A DNA stretch of 64,000 nt from Rhodosalinus sp041365695 (GTDB lineage: Bacteria; Pseudomonadota; Alphaproteobacteria; Rhodobacterales; Rhodobacteraceae): positions 248,001 through 312,000 of the forward strand of contig NZ_JBGFSJ010000001.1 of the NCBI RefSeq assembly GCF_041365695.1. The letters run 5' to 3'. The notes beneath the pieces were generated by a model. That model was not told the origin of the DNA and made no database searches. It worked only from the letters and a program-made list of their open reading frames with translations. Position 1 is the first letter of the stretch; every line of letters begins with the position of its first letter. The position numbers and the translations under genes were made by a program. Shown here piece after piece: positions 9,688 to 18,648 of the stretch.

Positions 9688-10593
9688 ATGCTCGACGCGC
9701 TCGGCTGGTTTTTCCAGAACGTCCTGATGGCGTTCTACAATTTCGGCTATGCCGTCACCCATCCCGGGCTCTGGCTGAACTGGTCGGATCCCGAGGCGAT
9801 GATGCGGGTGATCTATTACGGCGCCTCCGTCGAGTTCTTCTTTGTCGTCTTCAACGTCTTCGCGATCATCACGATCGTCGGGCTGTGGCGCCGGAACTTC
9901 CTATGGGGCGTCGTGACCGGCCTCGAGGGGTTCGCGAACACGGTGGGGCGCATCGCGGCGTGGGTCGGCCTCATCATGGTGCTGCAACAGGTCATGGTGG
10001 TGTTCACGCAGCGCATCTTCGCGCTGTCGCAACTCTCCGTCGGCGTGGGCTCCGTGGCCACCTTCGACGTGAGCTGGTGGTCCGAGGGGCTGAAGCTCTA
10101 CAACGCTATGATCGTGTCGCTCTGCGTCTCCTACACCTTCGTGCAGGGCGGCCATGTGCGGGTGGACATCCTCTACGCGCAGTTCTCGCACCGCGTTCGC
10201 AAGGCCGTGGACATGTTCGGCGCGCTGGTCTTCATGGCGCCGATGGCGATCCTGATCTGGCTTTACGGCTGGTTCTTCATGTGGCGGCACCTCGTCGTGC
10301 CCGCGCCGTCCGCCTCGGACGAGATCGACCGGATGATGATGCGCGCCCGAGTGCTGCGCTGGAACGTCGAGACGACGGGTTTCGCGCCGCAGGGCTTTTC
10401 CGCCTATTTCCTTTTCAAGATCCTGCTCGTGCTGTTCGCCGGGCTCGTCCTTCTGCACGCCATGGCGGTGTTCTGGCGCGCCGTCTGCGAGATGCGCGAG
10501 GGCCCTGAAAGCGAGGGCAAGCACGTCGACCGCGACGTTCTCGGCGACGCGGCCGAAGAGCGCCAGCACGAAATCCATTCGGGAGCCACCTGA
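9688..10593 (+). CDS. TRAP transporter small permease subunit (DctQ family)
   Basis: A 301-residue inner-membrane protein, longer than the roughly 170-220 residues of simple DctQ proteins, as in the large TRAP subfamily. Hydrophobic segments include VEFFFVVFNVFAIITIVG, AAWVGLIMVLQQVMVVF, LVFMAPMAILIWLYGWFF and FLFKILLVLFAGLVLLHA. The C-terminal 40 residues are charged and cytoplasmic. It ends 3 bp before the dctM start, so it is probably co-translated with it. It forms the transporter with the following protein and uses the sodium gradient. The call rests on membrane pattern and operon context as much as on motifs. Confidence 0.88.
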   Translation: MLDALGWFFQNVLMAFYNFGYAVTHPGLWLNWSDPEAMMRVIYYGASVEFFFVVFNVFAIITIVGLWRRNFLWGVVTGLEGFANTVGRIAAWVGLIMVLQQVMVVFTQRIFALSQLSVGVGSVATFDVSWWSEGLKLYNAMIVSLCVSYTFVQGGHVRVDILYAQFSHRVRKAVDMFGALVFMAPMAILIWLYGWFFMWRHLVVPAPSASDEIDRMMMRARVLRWNVETTGFAPQGFSAYFLFKILLVLFAGLVLLHAMAVFWRAVCEMREGPESEGKHVDRDVLGDAAEERQHEIHSGAT

Positions 10594-10596
10594 CCC

Positions 10597-12954
10597 ATGC
10601 TGTTCGGTCTAGATGGGGTCGAGATCGGCCTGATCATCGTCTTCCTGTGCCTGTTCGCCGGCATCCTGTCGGGGTTCCCGGTGGCCTTCGCCATCGGAGG
10701 GGCGGGCGTGATCTCCTTCGCGATCATCGCGGCGCTCGACAGCGCGGGGCTGCTCATACATCAGGCGATCGACACCGGCTCGGCCGCGTATCAGGCGCTG
10801 GTGAGCGACGGCGCGAGGCCGGCGAACATCAACATATTCCGATACCCCGAACTGCCGCGCGTCGAGACGCCCGTCTTCCCGCAGGGCTGGGAAACGGCGC
10901 TGGATCGCAACATCTCCTTCATCGTGAACCGCATCAACGAGCGGGTGCTCGCGGGCCAGTCCATCGAGACGCTGCTCGCCGTGCTGATGTTCGTGATGAT
11001 GGGCATCACGCTCGAGCGGTCGCGCATCGCCGAGGATCTCCTGACCACCATGGCGCGGGTGTTCGGCCCGCTGCCGGGCGGGCTGGCGGTGTCCATCGTG
11101 GTCGTGGGCGCGTTTCTCGCCGCCTCCACGGGGATCGTCGGGGCCACCGTGGTGACGATGGGCCTGCTGGCGCTTCCGACCATGCTGCGCGCGGGTTATT
11201 CGCCGCAGCTTTCCACCGGCGTGATCGCGGCCTCGGGCACGCTCGGGCAGATCATTCCGCCCTCGATCGTGATCGTCCTTCTCGGCACGCTGACCGGCGA
11301 CATCTACTCCGCCGCGCAGGAACAGCGCGCCCAGCTTGCCGGCTGCACCGACGCGCTCACCTATCTTGGCGAGGCGGCGGTGGTCTCGGTGGGCACGCTC
11401 TTCCAGGCGGCGCTATTGCCGGGGATCCTGCTGGCGGGCCTCTACGCGGCCTACGCCTTCGGCTACGCGGTCTTCAATCCGTCCAAGGCGCCGGCGGTCC
11501 CCTCCCTCGAAGGCACCGTCGGTGAGGTGACCACCCCGGGCGAGCGGTGGACCTGGTTCGCCGGCGTGCCGGCCGCGCTGATCCTCGGCGTGGTCCTTGC
11601 CGGGCAGGTCGGTCTCGTCGGCGGCCAGAACGTGGATCCCGGCGGCTTCTCCGAGCGCGGCGAGATGGCGTCGCTGCGCACCAACGTGTCCGACCAGTGC
11701 AAGGCCTCCATGATCGAGCTGCACGGGCAGGAGGCCTGGGACGAAGCCATCGCACAGCAGGAGGCGATCGAGGCGGCGGGCGGCGTGGAGGAGCAGCACG
11801 CCTTCACCGAGGAAGAGTATCAGCAGCGCCTCGAGGAGAATATCGCCAACGCCGCGCCGATCGGCACCGGCATCGCCGTCGGTTTCCTGGTGCTCGCGCT
11901 CATTCTCGCTCTGGCGCGGGGGGTGGCGCCCTCGGCCGATCCGCTGCCGCTCGTCATCGGCGCGGCGGGCATCGTGCTCGCCCTTCTGGCGGATATCGTG
12001 GCGATCTCGCCGCTCAGTTCGCCCGGGGCGAGCTTCCTGTGGCTGGCGCTGCCGCTGCTGCTGACGCTTTACGGCGTGCGGCACGCCTTCGCGCGGCTGG
12101 CCACCAACGACCTCCTGCGCGTGGTGTTCCCGCCGCTCATTCTGATCATCGCGGTGCTGGGGTCGATCCTGGGCGGGATCACCAACCCGACGCCGGCGGC
12201 CGCGCTCGGCGCGGCAGGGGCGATCATGCTGGCGGCCTACCGCAAGCTCGCGGACCAGGAGAAGTCGGGCCGGATCATCATCTGGTCGACCTTCGCGCTC
12301 GTCATCATGATCCTCGTGGGCGTGAACTTCGACCTTCGGGTCACGACCTCGACGGCGGGGATCGAGACGTGGCTGGCCTATGCCGTGGCGCAGGCGGCCT
12401 ATCTCTACGCGCTCTTCGGCCTGCTTTATGCCTGCTGGGTGCTGTTCGCCGGCGGCGTGCTGACGCCGGTGGTGCGCGAAACCGCCAAGGTCACGTCGAT
12501 GGTCTTCACCATCCTGATCGGCTCGCAGCTTCTGAACCTCGTGCTGATCTCCTTCGGCGGAGAGCACTACATCCAGGATTTCCTCAAGAGCTTCGACAAC
12601 GAGATCAAGGTCTTCCTGATCGTCATGCTCGTGCTCTTCATCCTGGGCTTCGTGCTCGACTTCCTCGAGATCATCTACATCGTCGTTCCGATCGTGGGGC
12701 CGGTGATCTATGGCGGCAGCTTCGACCCGAAATGGGTGACGATCATGATCGCCGTGAACCTGCAGACCTCGTTCCTGACGCCGCCTTTCGGCTTCGCCCT
12801 CTTCTATCTCAGGGGCGTGGCGCCGCGCGAGGTGACGACAACCCAGATCTACCAGGGCGTGCTGCCCTTTGTGCTGATCCAGGTGATCGGCCTGGCGATC
12901 CTGTTCTGGTTCCCCGGCATCGTGACGATCGTTCCGGACCTGATCCCGAACTGA
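10597..12954 (+). CDS. TRAP transporter large permease subunit (DctM family), extended form
   Basis: The transport-active subunit of a TRAP system, 785 residues long against about 430 for classical DctM. The DctM core is visible in halves: GFPVAFAIGG, LLAVLMFVMMGITLERS, AASTGIVGATVVTMG and GTLGQIIPPSIVIVLLG in the first half; GGITNPTPAAALGAAGA, FLDFLEIIYIVVPIVGP-like helices and LTPPFGFALFYLRG in the second. Two hydrophilic insertions stand out: residues about 47-122, with an aromatic/proline-rich loop, and about 345-421, an acidic Gln/Glu-rich stretch (EEQHAFTEEEYQQRLEEN). It is the last gene of the TRAP operon, followed by a strong hairpin. Confidence 0.9.
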   Translation: MLFGLDGVEIGLIIVFLCLFAGILSGFPVAFAIGGAGVISFAIIAALDSAGLLIHQAIDTGSAAYQALVSDGARPANINIFRYPELPRVETPVFPQGWETALDRNISFIVNRINERVLAGQSIETLLAVLMFVMMGITLERSRIAEDLLTTMARVFGPLPGGLAVSIVVVGAFLAASTGIVGATVVTMGLLALPTMLRAGYSPQLSTGVIAASGTLGQIIPPSIVIVLLGTLTGDIYSAAQEQRAQLAGCTDALTYLGEAAVVSVGTLFQAALLPGILLAGLYAAYAFGYAVFNPSKAPAVPSLEGTVGEVTTPGERWTWFAGVPAALILGVVLAGQVGLVGGQNVDPGGFSERGEMASLRTNVSDQCKASMIELHGQEAWDEAIAQQEAIEAAGGVEEQHAFTEEEYQQRLEENIANAAPIGTGIAVGFLVLALILALARGVAPSADPLPLVIGAAGIVLALLADIVAISPLSSPGASFLWLALPLLLTLYGVRHAFARLATNDLLRVVFPPLILIIAVLGSILGGITNPTPAAALGAAGAIMLAAYRKLADQEKSGRIIIWSTFALVIMILVGVNFDLRVTTSTAGIETWLAYAVAQAAYLYALFGLLYACWVLFAGGVLTPVVRETAKVTSMVFTILIGSQLLNLVLISFGGEHYIQDFLKSFDNEIKVFLIVMLVLFILGFVLDFLEIIYIVVPIVGPVIYGGSFDPKWVTIMIAVNLQTSFLTPPFGFALFYLRGVAPREVTTTQIYQGVLPFVLIQVIGLAILFWFPGIVTIVPDLIPN

Positions 12955-12959
12955 GGGTC

Positions 12960-12989
12960 GCGGCGCGCGCGTTCGCCCGCGCGCGCCGC
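12960..12989. terminator. Hairpin terminator between dctM and bpt (convergent)
   Basis: A perfect 12-bp stem (12960-12971 with 12978-12989) with a 6-nt TTCGCC loop, 5 bp after the dctM stop and about 40 bp before the end of the convergent bpt gene. No T-tract is present on either strand, so its strength as an intrinsic terminator is uncertain. Confidence 0.6.
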
Positions 12990-13029
12990 CTGTGCTAACG
13001 GCGAAGATGTCTCGCGATGGCGGTGGATG

Positions 13030-13857
13030 TCAGCCCTTGCGGGCGGCGGGGCGCGCGCCGGGCAGCGACAGGTTCGCCACCTGCTCCGCGATCGGGTCGG
13101 TGGACAGCGGGTGCAGTTCGGCGCTGTAGTCCTGCGGGTCGCGCATCCGCTCCCACTGGCCGCGCCTGTGCACCTCCAGCCCGGAGAAGCGGGCCTTGTA
13201 GCCCATCTTCGGGCTGCCGGGCACCCAATAGCCCAGATAGACGTAGGGAAGCCCTGCCTCGCGCGCGATCTGCACGTGATCGAGGATGATGTATGTGCCG
13301 AGCGACGCCTTCGGGCGGTCGGGCGCATAGAAGGAATAGACCATGCTCAGCCCGTCATCGAGAACGTCCGTCAGGCATACGGCCACTAGCTCCCCGGTGC
13401 CGCGATCGCTGTATTCCACGACGCGGGAGCGGACCGGCGTCTCCTCGATCATGGCGGCGAATTCGAACACGTCCATGTCCGCCATGCCGCCATCGGCGTG
13501 CCGGCTGTCGAGATAGCGCCGGAAGAGCGCGTACTGCTCCTCGGTGGCCCACGGCGATGTCGCCCGGCGCGAGAGGCAGGCGTTGTTCTTTATCGTGCGG
13601 CGCTGGCTTTTCGAGGGGCTGAAGCGCGAGACGTCGATCCGTGCGGACAGGCAGGCCGAGCACTCCGAACAGGAGGGCCGGTAAAGCACGTTCTGTGACC
13701 GCCGGAAGCCCTGTTTGGACAGGGTGTCGTTCAGCCGCTCCGCCCCCTCGCCCTGCAGCGCGGTGAAGAGTTTACGCTCCATCCGCCCTTCGAGATAGGG
13801 GCAGGGTTGCGGTGCCGTCACGTAGAATTGCGGCGCTATGGGCAGGGTATGGCGCAT
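13030..13857 (-). CDS. bpt: Aspartate/glutamate leucyltransferase (Bpt-type N-end-rule transferase)
   Basis: A 275-residue cytoplasmic aminoacyl-tRNA-protein transferase of the ATE1/Bpt family. It adds leucine to N-terminal Asp or Glu residues and so marks proteins for ClpAP degradation. Features seen: the N-terminal region PCPYLEGRMERKLFT, a CSECSACLSARID cysteine motif, SKSQRRTIKNN and the GNAT-like C-terminal half (LDDGLSMVYSFYAPD, LGYWVPGSPKMGYKARF). ATG 13857 is chosen, with AGGTGG 7-12 bp upstream. A GTG one codon earlier is also possible. It is not the unrelated Aat enzyme. Confidence 0.92.
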   Translation of the reverse strand: MRHTLPIAPQFYVTAPQPCPYLEGRMERKLFTALQGEGAERLNDTLSKQGFRRSQNVLYRPSCSECSACLSARIDVSRFSPSKSQRRTIKNNACLSRRATSPWATEEQYALFRRYLDSRHADGGMADMDVFEFAAMIEETPVRSRVVEYSDRGTGELVAVCLTDVLDDGLSMVYSFYAPDRPKASLGTYIILDHVQIAREAGLPYVYLGYWVPGSPKMGYKARFSGLEVHRRGQWERMRDPQDYSAELHPLSTDPIAEQVANLSLPGARPAARKG

Positions 13858-13929
13858 CACGCTTCCACCTAGAAATTCGGGAAACGATAGCAACCCGTCC
13901 GCGACGCGCCAAGCCCGTTTCGGGACTGT

Positions 13930-14376
13930 TCAGGCCCGCAGGTTCAGCGCCACGGTTCCCATGACGTGATCGGTCAGCCCCTGCTGGTAGGTGCTGACGA
14001 GCATGAGCACGATGGACACGATCTGAAGCGGGAAGACCGCGATGGAGACGGTATATCCCAGCGTGTGCAGGAACGCGGCGGACACATCGAGCCTCAGCCC
14101 CCGCGCGTCGCGGATCTCGATCGCCATGAGGCGCATCCCCCAGGTGGCCGAGCCGCCCGCAAGCGTTGCCACGCGGTAGAAGAAGCCGACGACGAGCATC
14201 AGGAAGGGAAAGAAGAAGATGCCCGTGAAGGCCGTGAACGGCACCACCAGCAGCGACAGCAGGACGATGAGGAGCATGTCCACGACCCATGCGAAAAGGC
14301 GCTTGGCGGGCACGCCCGCGTAGAATTCCGGCTGGCGCTCGGGGTCGGGAAAGGGCGTGAGGCCGTCGAGATGCAT
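13930..14376 (-). CDS. RDD-family membrane protein
   Basis: A 148-residue inner-membrane protein with the RDD domain pattern: a conserved early segment (PAKRLFAWVVDMLLI, with the R...D pair), further hydrophobic segments (FTAFTGIFFFPFLMLVVGFF, and one near residue 120) and the GGSATWGMRLMAIEIRD motif with a DARG turn. RDD proteins have no single defined role; some affect ion or compatible-solute transport. GAAGGAA precedes the ATG. It sits between bpt and the DUF2852 gene on the same strand. Confidence 0.82.
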   Translation of the reverse strand: MHLDGLTPFPDPERQPEFYAGVPAKRLFAWVVDMLLIVLLSLLVVPFTAFTGIFFFPFLMLVVGFFYRVATLAGGSATWGMRLMAIEIRDARGLRLDVSAAFLHTLGYTVSIAVFPLQIVSIVLMLVSTYQQGLTDHVMGTVALNLRA

Positions 14377-14435
14377 GGCGGTTCCTTCGCATGGCGCCGC
14401 CCCGGCGCGCAATGGCCGGGGCGGTCGGGAGATGA

Positions 14436-14876
14436 TCAGAGATCGCGGGAGCCAGCGCCGTCCGTGTCGTCCGGTGCCGTCCGGGCGGCGCGGGCGCGCT
14501 CTTCCATGAACTGGTCGAATTCGGCCTTGTCCCGGGCCTCGCGCAGGCGCTGGAGGAACTCGTGAAAGCTTTTCTGCTCCTCCTCGAGGCGCCGCAGGGT
14601 GTCGGCCTTGTAGGCGTCGAAGGCGGAGTTGCCCGAGGGCGTCATGGCGTCGAGGCCGGCCCGCGCGCCGTTTTCGTTACGGCAGGAGCCCCCGAAAAGG
14701 CGTTTGCTCCAGATCATGTAGGCAAGAAGTGCAAGGCCCAGAGGCCAGAACAGGATGAAGCCCAGGACCATGGCGGCGATCCAGGCGCCCTTTCCCTGCG
14801 AGTCGAGCCAGGCTTCGGCACGGGAAAACCAGTGCCCCGGACGGGCGCGGGTCCAGTCGGTTGCGGCGGATGTCAT
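14436..14876 (-). CDS. DUF2852 membrane-anchored protein
   Basis: A 146-residue protein with one or two membrane segments (AWIAAMVLGFILFWPLGLALLAYM) followed by a long charged, probably coiled-coil tail (RRLEEEQKSFHEFLQRLREARDK). This matches the DUF2852 family of alphaproteobacteria, whose function is unknown. ATG 14876 is preferred over an upstream in-frame ATG because GGAG lies 7-10 bp before it. Its upstream region holds two copies of an ATGTGAA-N5-TTYACAT palindrome, suggesting dedicated transcriptional control. Confidence 0.8.
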   Translation of the reverse strand: MTSAATDWTRARPGHWFSRAEAWLDSQGKGAWIAAMVLGFILFWPLGLALLAYMIWSKRLFGGSCRNENGARAGLDAMTPSGNSAFDAYKADTLRRLEEEQKSFHEFLQRLREARDKAEFDQFMEERARAARTAPDDTDGAGSRDL

Positions 14877-14901
14877 GTGCGTCTCCATGCGTCGTGTCAC
14901 G

Positions 14902-14920
14902 ATGTGAATGTCTTTCACAT
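14902..14920. promoter_or_regulatory. Operator-like palindrome, copy A
   Basis: A perfect inverted repeat ATGTGAA-TGTCT-TTCACAT, 26 bp upstream of the DUF2852 start. The half-site spacing differs from the CRP/FNR layout (TGTGA-N7-TCACA instead of N6). The cognate regulator is unknown. Confidence 0.6.
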
Positions 14921-14960
14921 GAGGCAAGATCGGAACCGCGCCGCCCGGTCGCAAGGGGAG

Positions 14961-14979
14961 ATGTGAAAGATTTTTACAT
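14961..14979. promoter_or_regulatory. Operator-like palindrome, copy B
   Basis: ATGTGAA-AGATT-TTTACAT: the same 7-5-7 architecture as copy A with one mismatch, centred 59 bp away. It overlaps the stop codon of the upstream ybaK-like gene (14974-14976). Two copies at about six helical turns suggest cooperative binding by a dimeric regulator. Confidence 0.55.
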
Positions 14980-15456
14980 TTTTTCGCGTTGGGCCGTGAA
15001 ATCAGCGGGTTGCGCGCCGGAAATCCGCGGCAGGTCCGCCGGGTCCAGCGCGAAGACATGACGCGGGGTGCCCGCGGCGGCCCAGACCTCGTCGAAGTCC
15101 ATGAGCCGGCGGTCGAGCCAGGCGCGCGGCGGGGTGAGATGGCCCACCGGCGCAACGCCGCCGATCGCGAAACCGGTCTGCGCGCGGATCAGCGCCGCGT
15201 CCGCCTTGCCCAGCGGCTCCCCGGCGAGCGCGGCCGCCTTCGACGCGTCCACCCGGTTCCCGCCCGCGGTGAGAAACAGCAGCGCCTCGCCGCTGTCCTC
15301 GCCGCGGAACATGATCGATTTGACGATCTGGTCGAGCGCGCAGCCCGCGGCTTGGGCCGCCTGCTCGGCGGTGCGCGTCTCGCCCGGCTCGCGGATCTCC
15401 GCCGCGAGGCCCGCAGCCTCCAGCGCCGCGCGCACGCGTTTCAGGCTTCGACTCAT
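14974..15456 (-). CDS. YbaK/EbsC-family aminoacyl-tRNA deacylase
   Basis: A 160-residue single-domain YbaK-type protein. Family members hydrolyse mischarged tRNAs such as Cys-tRNAPro or Ala-tRNAPro. The motifs seen include IVKSIMFRG with the conserved Lys, LTAGGNRVD and the GVAPVGH loop. The start has GGAGGAAATCC just upstream. It is divergent from glnE. Specificity cannot be told from sequence alone. Confidence 0.85.
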   Translation of the reverse strand: MSRSLKRVRAALEAAGLAAEIREPGETRTAEQAAQAAGCALDQIVKSIMFRGEDSGEALLFLTAGGNRVDASKAAALAGEPLGKADAALIRAQTGFAIGGVAPVGHLTPPRAWLDRRLMDFDEVWAAAGTPRHVFALDPADLPRISGAQPADFTAQREKM

Positions 15457-15583
15457 GGATTTCCTCCGGTTGGCCCCGTGCCATGCTAGCCCAGCCCCGG
15501 ACGGCGCGAAACGGCGGCCCGTCCCCGCCGCGACGCGCCGCAGGCGATTGACCCCGCGCGCGGGCCGTGGCCATCTCCGCCAC

Positions 15584-18373
15584 ATGAGTTTCGCGAACCG
15601 CATCACCCGTCTGCCCCATGCCCATGAGCCCGAGCGCGGCGCCGAGGCCCGGGCCGCCTGCCCCGGGGCCGAGGGCGATCTCGCCCGGTTGCTCGAAGGG
15701 GTGGGGGGGTGCAGCCCCTATCTCAAGGACCTGATCGAGAAGGAGGCCGGTTGGCTTCCCGCCGCGTTCGAAGATCCCGAAGCGGCGCTCGCGGACGTTT
15801 TCGACGATCTCGGAGAGACGCCGCCCGACACGCTCTCGGACGCGCTTCGACAAGGCAAGCGGCGCGTGGCGCTTCTCTTGGCGCTTGCGGATCTCGCGGG
15901 GGTCTGGCCGCTGGAAAAGGTCACCGGAACGCTTACCGATTTCGCCGATCTCGCCTGCCAGCGCGCGATGGAGGCCGCGGTGGGCCGCGAGATCCGCCGA
16001 GGCAAGCTGCCCGGACAGGACGAGGACGCCGTCCCGACGGCGGGGGGCCTCGTCGCGCTCGCCATGGGCAAGATGGGGGCGCACGAGCTGAACTATTCCT
16101 CCGACATCGACCTGGTCTGCCTTTTCGACGAGACCCGCTACCCGGAAGACGACGTGATGGAGGCGCGCGCCGCGCTGGTGCGCGCCGTCCGGGCGATGAC
16201 GCGAACGCTGTCGGACAACACCGCCGAGGGCTACGTCTTCCGCACCGACCTGCGGCTTCGCCCCGACCCGTCGGTGACGCCCGTGGTGCTGAGCATGGCC
16301 GCGGCCGAGACCTATTACGAGAGTCTCGGGCGCACGTGGGAGCGTGCGGCCTACGTCAAGGCCCGCCCCGCCGCGGGCGACCTCGACGCGGGCGAAAGGT
16401 TTCTCGAGACGCTCAGGCCCTTCGTCTGGCGCCGCCACCTCGACTTCGCCGCCATCGAGGACGCCCATGCGATGCGGCTGCGCATCCGCGAGCACAAGGG
16501 CCTCAACGGGCCGATCACGCTGCCCGGCCACGACATGAAGCTCGGCCGGGGCGGCATCCGCGAGATCGAGTTCTTCACCCAGACGCGCCAGATCATCGCC
16601 GGCGGGCGCGACCCGGCCCTCAGGGTGCGCGGCACCGTGGCCGGACTCGAGGTGCTGGCCGCGAAGGGCTGGGTGCCGGACGAGGTGGCCCGGACGCTGG
16701 CGCGCCACTACCGCGCCCACCGCGAGGTGGAGCACCGGGTGCAGATGATCCACGACGCCCAGACCCACGCGCTGCCGCGCTCGGACGCGGGCTTCGACCG
16801 GCTCGCCGCCCTGATGGGGCAGGAGGCGCAGGCGCTTCGCCGCGACCTGACCGAGCGGCTGACGGAGGTGCACGAACTGACCGAGGGGTTCTTCGCGCCC
16901 GACGCCGCGCCCCCGGCCGCCGACGCGGACACGCCCGAGATCGACGCCAGCGTCACGGCGCGCTGGCCGAGCTACCCGGCGCTGCGATCCGATCGCGCCA
17001 TGGCCATCTTCGAGCGGCTCCGCCCCGAAATCCTCGGTCGCCTCGCGCGCACCGCGCGGCCCGAGGAGGCGCTGGCCGCCTTCGACGGCTTCCTCGCGGG
17101 GCTGCCGGCGGGGGTGCAGCTTTTCTCGCTGTTCGAGGCCAACCCGCATCTGATCGACCTGCTGGTGGACATTGCGGGCACCGCGCCGGCGCTGGCGCGT
17201 CACCTTTCGCGCCATGCCGGGGTCTTCGACGCGGTGATCGCCGGCGACTTCTTCGCGCCGATCCCGGGCGTGGAGGAGCTGAGCCGCGATCTCGCGACCC
17301 GCCTCGCGCGCGAGGACGACTACGAGCGCAAGCTCGATGCCGCCCGCCGCTGGGCGCATGAGGTGCATTTCCGCGTGGGCGTGCATCTTCTGCGCGGGCA
17401 GGCGGGCTGCGTCGAGGCCGGGCAGCACTATGCCGCTCTGGCCGAGGCCGCCCTGCGCGCGCTCTGGCCCGCGGTCGTGGAGCAGTTCGCGGCCAAGCAC
17501 GGGGCCCCGCCCGGACGCGGCGCGATGGTGCTCGGCATGGGCTCGCTCGGCGCCGCGCGCATGGCGCCCACCTCGGATCTCGACCTCATCGTGATCTACG
17601 ACGCCGACGGGGTGGAGCAGTCCGAGGGCCGCCGCCCGCTCTCCGCGCGCGCCTACTACGCGCGCCTTACCCAGGCGCTCGTGACCGCGGTGAGCGCCCA
17701 GACCGCCGAGGGCCGGCTCTACGAGGTGGACATGCGCCTGCGCCCCTCGGGCAAGCAGGGCCCCGTGGCCACGAGCTGGCAGAGCTTCCGGTCCTACCAG
17801 CGCGAGGAGGCGTGGGTCTGGGAACATCTCGCGCTCACGCGGGCGCGGGCCGTGGCGGGGGACGCGGCGCTCTCCGAAGAGGTGGAGGCGTTCCGCGAGA
17901 GCCTTCTGGGCCGCGAGGACCGCGACACCGTGCTGCGCGAGGCCGCGCGAATGCGCGCACGCATCGCCGAGGCCAAGTCCCCCGAGGGCCCCTGGGACGC
18001 CAAGATCGGCCCGGGGCGGCTGCAGGACGTGGAACTCGTCGCCCAGGCCGGCGCGCTGATCGGGGACGAGCCGTCCCGCGTGCCCCGTGACGGGCTTGCC
18101 GCCGCGGTCGCCGCGGGCTGGCTCGACGGGGCGGGCGCCGAAACGCTGGAAGAGGCCTGGACGCTCTGCTGGCAGGTGCAGATCGCGTCCAAGCTGCTGA
18201 GCGAGGGGCCGCTCGCCGATGACCGCATCGGCGAGGGCGGCGCGGCGCTGCTCGCGCGCCTGACGGGGATCGAGGGGCTCGAGGCACTCTCCGGCCGCCT
18301 CGGCGAGGTGACGGAGCGGGCCGCGGCCGTGATCGACGCGCACCTGCCCGCGGACACGGAGAAAGACCGATGA
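15584..18373 (+). CDS. glnE: Bifunctional glutamine synthetase adenylyltransferase/deadenylylase
   Basis: A 929-residue enzyme that switches glutamine synthetase activity by attaching AMP to, or removing it from, the GlnA tyrosine. Two nucleotidyltransferase domains are visible. The N-terminal adenylyl-removing domain has GKMGAHELNYSSDIDLV near residue 160. The C-terminal adenylylating domain has GMGSLGAARMAPTSDLDLI near residue 650. Its target glnA and the PII gene that governs it are also in this window, about 32 kb away. The stop overlaps the next gene's ATG (ATGA at 18370-18373). The N-terminus is short, so the start is likely but not certain. Confidence 0.95.
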   Translation: MSFANRITRLPHAHEPERGAEARAACPGAEGDLARLLEGVGGCSPYLKDLIEKEAGWLPAAFEDPEAALADVFDDLGETPPDTLSDALRQGKRRVALLLALADLAGVWPLEKVTGTLTDFADLACQRAMEAAVGREIRRGKLPGQDEDAVPTAGGLVALAMGKMGAHELNYSSDIDLVCLFDETRYPEDDVMEARAALVRAVRAMTRTLSDNTAEGYVFRTDLRLRPDPSVTPVVLSMAAAETYYESLGRTWERAAYVKARPAAGDLDAGERFLETLRPFVWRRHLDFAAIEDAHAMRLRIREHKGLNGPITLPGHDMKLGRGGIREIEFFTQTRQIIAGGRDPALRVRGTVAGLEVLAAKGWVPDEVARTLARHYRAHREVEHRVQMIHDAQTHALPRSDAGFDRLAALMGQEAQALRRDLTERLTEVHELTEGFFAPDAAPPAADADTPEIDASVTARWPSYPALRSDRAMAIFERLRPEILGRLARTARPEEALAAFDGFLAGLPAGVQLFSLFEANPHLIDLLVDIAGTAPALARHLSRHAGVFDAVIAGDFFAPIPGVEELSRDLATRLAREDDYERKLDAARRWAHEVHFRVGVHLLRGQAGCVEAGQHYAALAEAALRALWPAVVEQFAAKHGAPPGRGAMVLGMGSLGAARMAPTSDLDLIVIYDADGVEQSEGRRPLSARAYYARLTQALVTAVSAQTAEGRLYEVDMRLRPSGKQGPVATSWQSFRSYQREEAWVWEHLALTRARAVAGDAALSEEVEAFRESLLGREDRDTVLREAARMRARIAEAKSPEGPWDAKIGPGRLQDVELVAQAGALIGDEPSRVPRDGLAAAVAAGWLDGAGAETLEEAWTLCWQVQIASKLLSEGPLADDRIGEGGAALLARLTGIEGLEALSGRLGEVTERAAAVIDAHLPADTEKDR

Positions 18374-18648
18374 CACGAGATTCCGCCGACCCGAAGGGCC
18401 TTGTCCGGGAGGCCTACCGCATCGAGGGCATCACCTATGAAGAGTGCCGCTCGATCTTCCTGGACTGGGCGCTCGGCGTGCCGATGGAGGCCGACCCGCG
18501 CGCGCTGCTGGCCGAACTCCTGGCGCGGCACGGCGATGGCGCGCCGGACCACCCGATGACCCGTGTGCTGACCGAGGGGCGGGACGCGGCCGCGCCCCCG
18601 CGCCGGCGCGGGGGCTGGCGCGGGCGCGACCGTGGCGGAGCGGGCTAG
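18370..18648 (+). CDS. Small conserved hypothetical protein (92 aa)
   Basis: A small soluble protein with an N-terminal acidic helical part (VREAYRIEGITYEECRSIFLDWALG) and a basic Arg/Gly-rich tail (PPRRRGGWRGRDRGG). I do not recognise a named family. The ATGA overlap with glnE argues for translation and for a link to GlnE expression. Its stop overlaps the convergent eda stop. No signal peptide or membrane segment is present. Confidence 0.7.
   Translation: MTRDSADPKGLVREAYRIEGITYEECRSIFLDWALGVPMEADPRALLAELLARHGDGAPDHPMTRVLTEGRDAAAPPRRRGGWRGRDRGGAG

Noticed and set aside
14902..14920. Considered a CRP/FNR site for the ATGTGAA palindrome.
   Set aside because: The half-sites are 7 bp apart, not 6.
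15002..18376. A 1124-codon open frame opposite glnE.
   Set aside because: It mirrors glnE on the other strand, with low-complexity Arg/Ala/Gly content and no recognisable domain; a typical GC-rich shadow.
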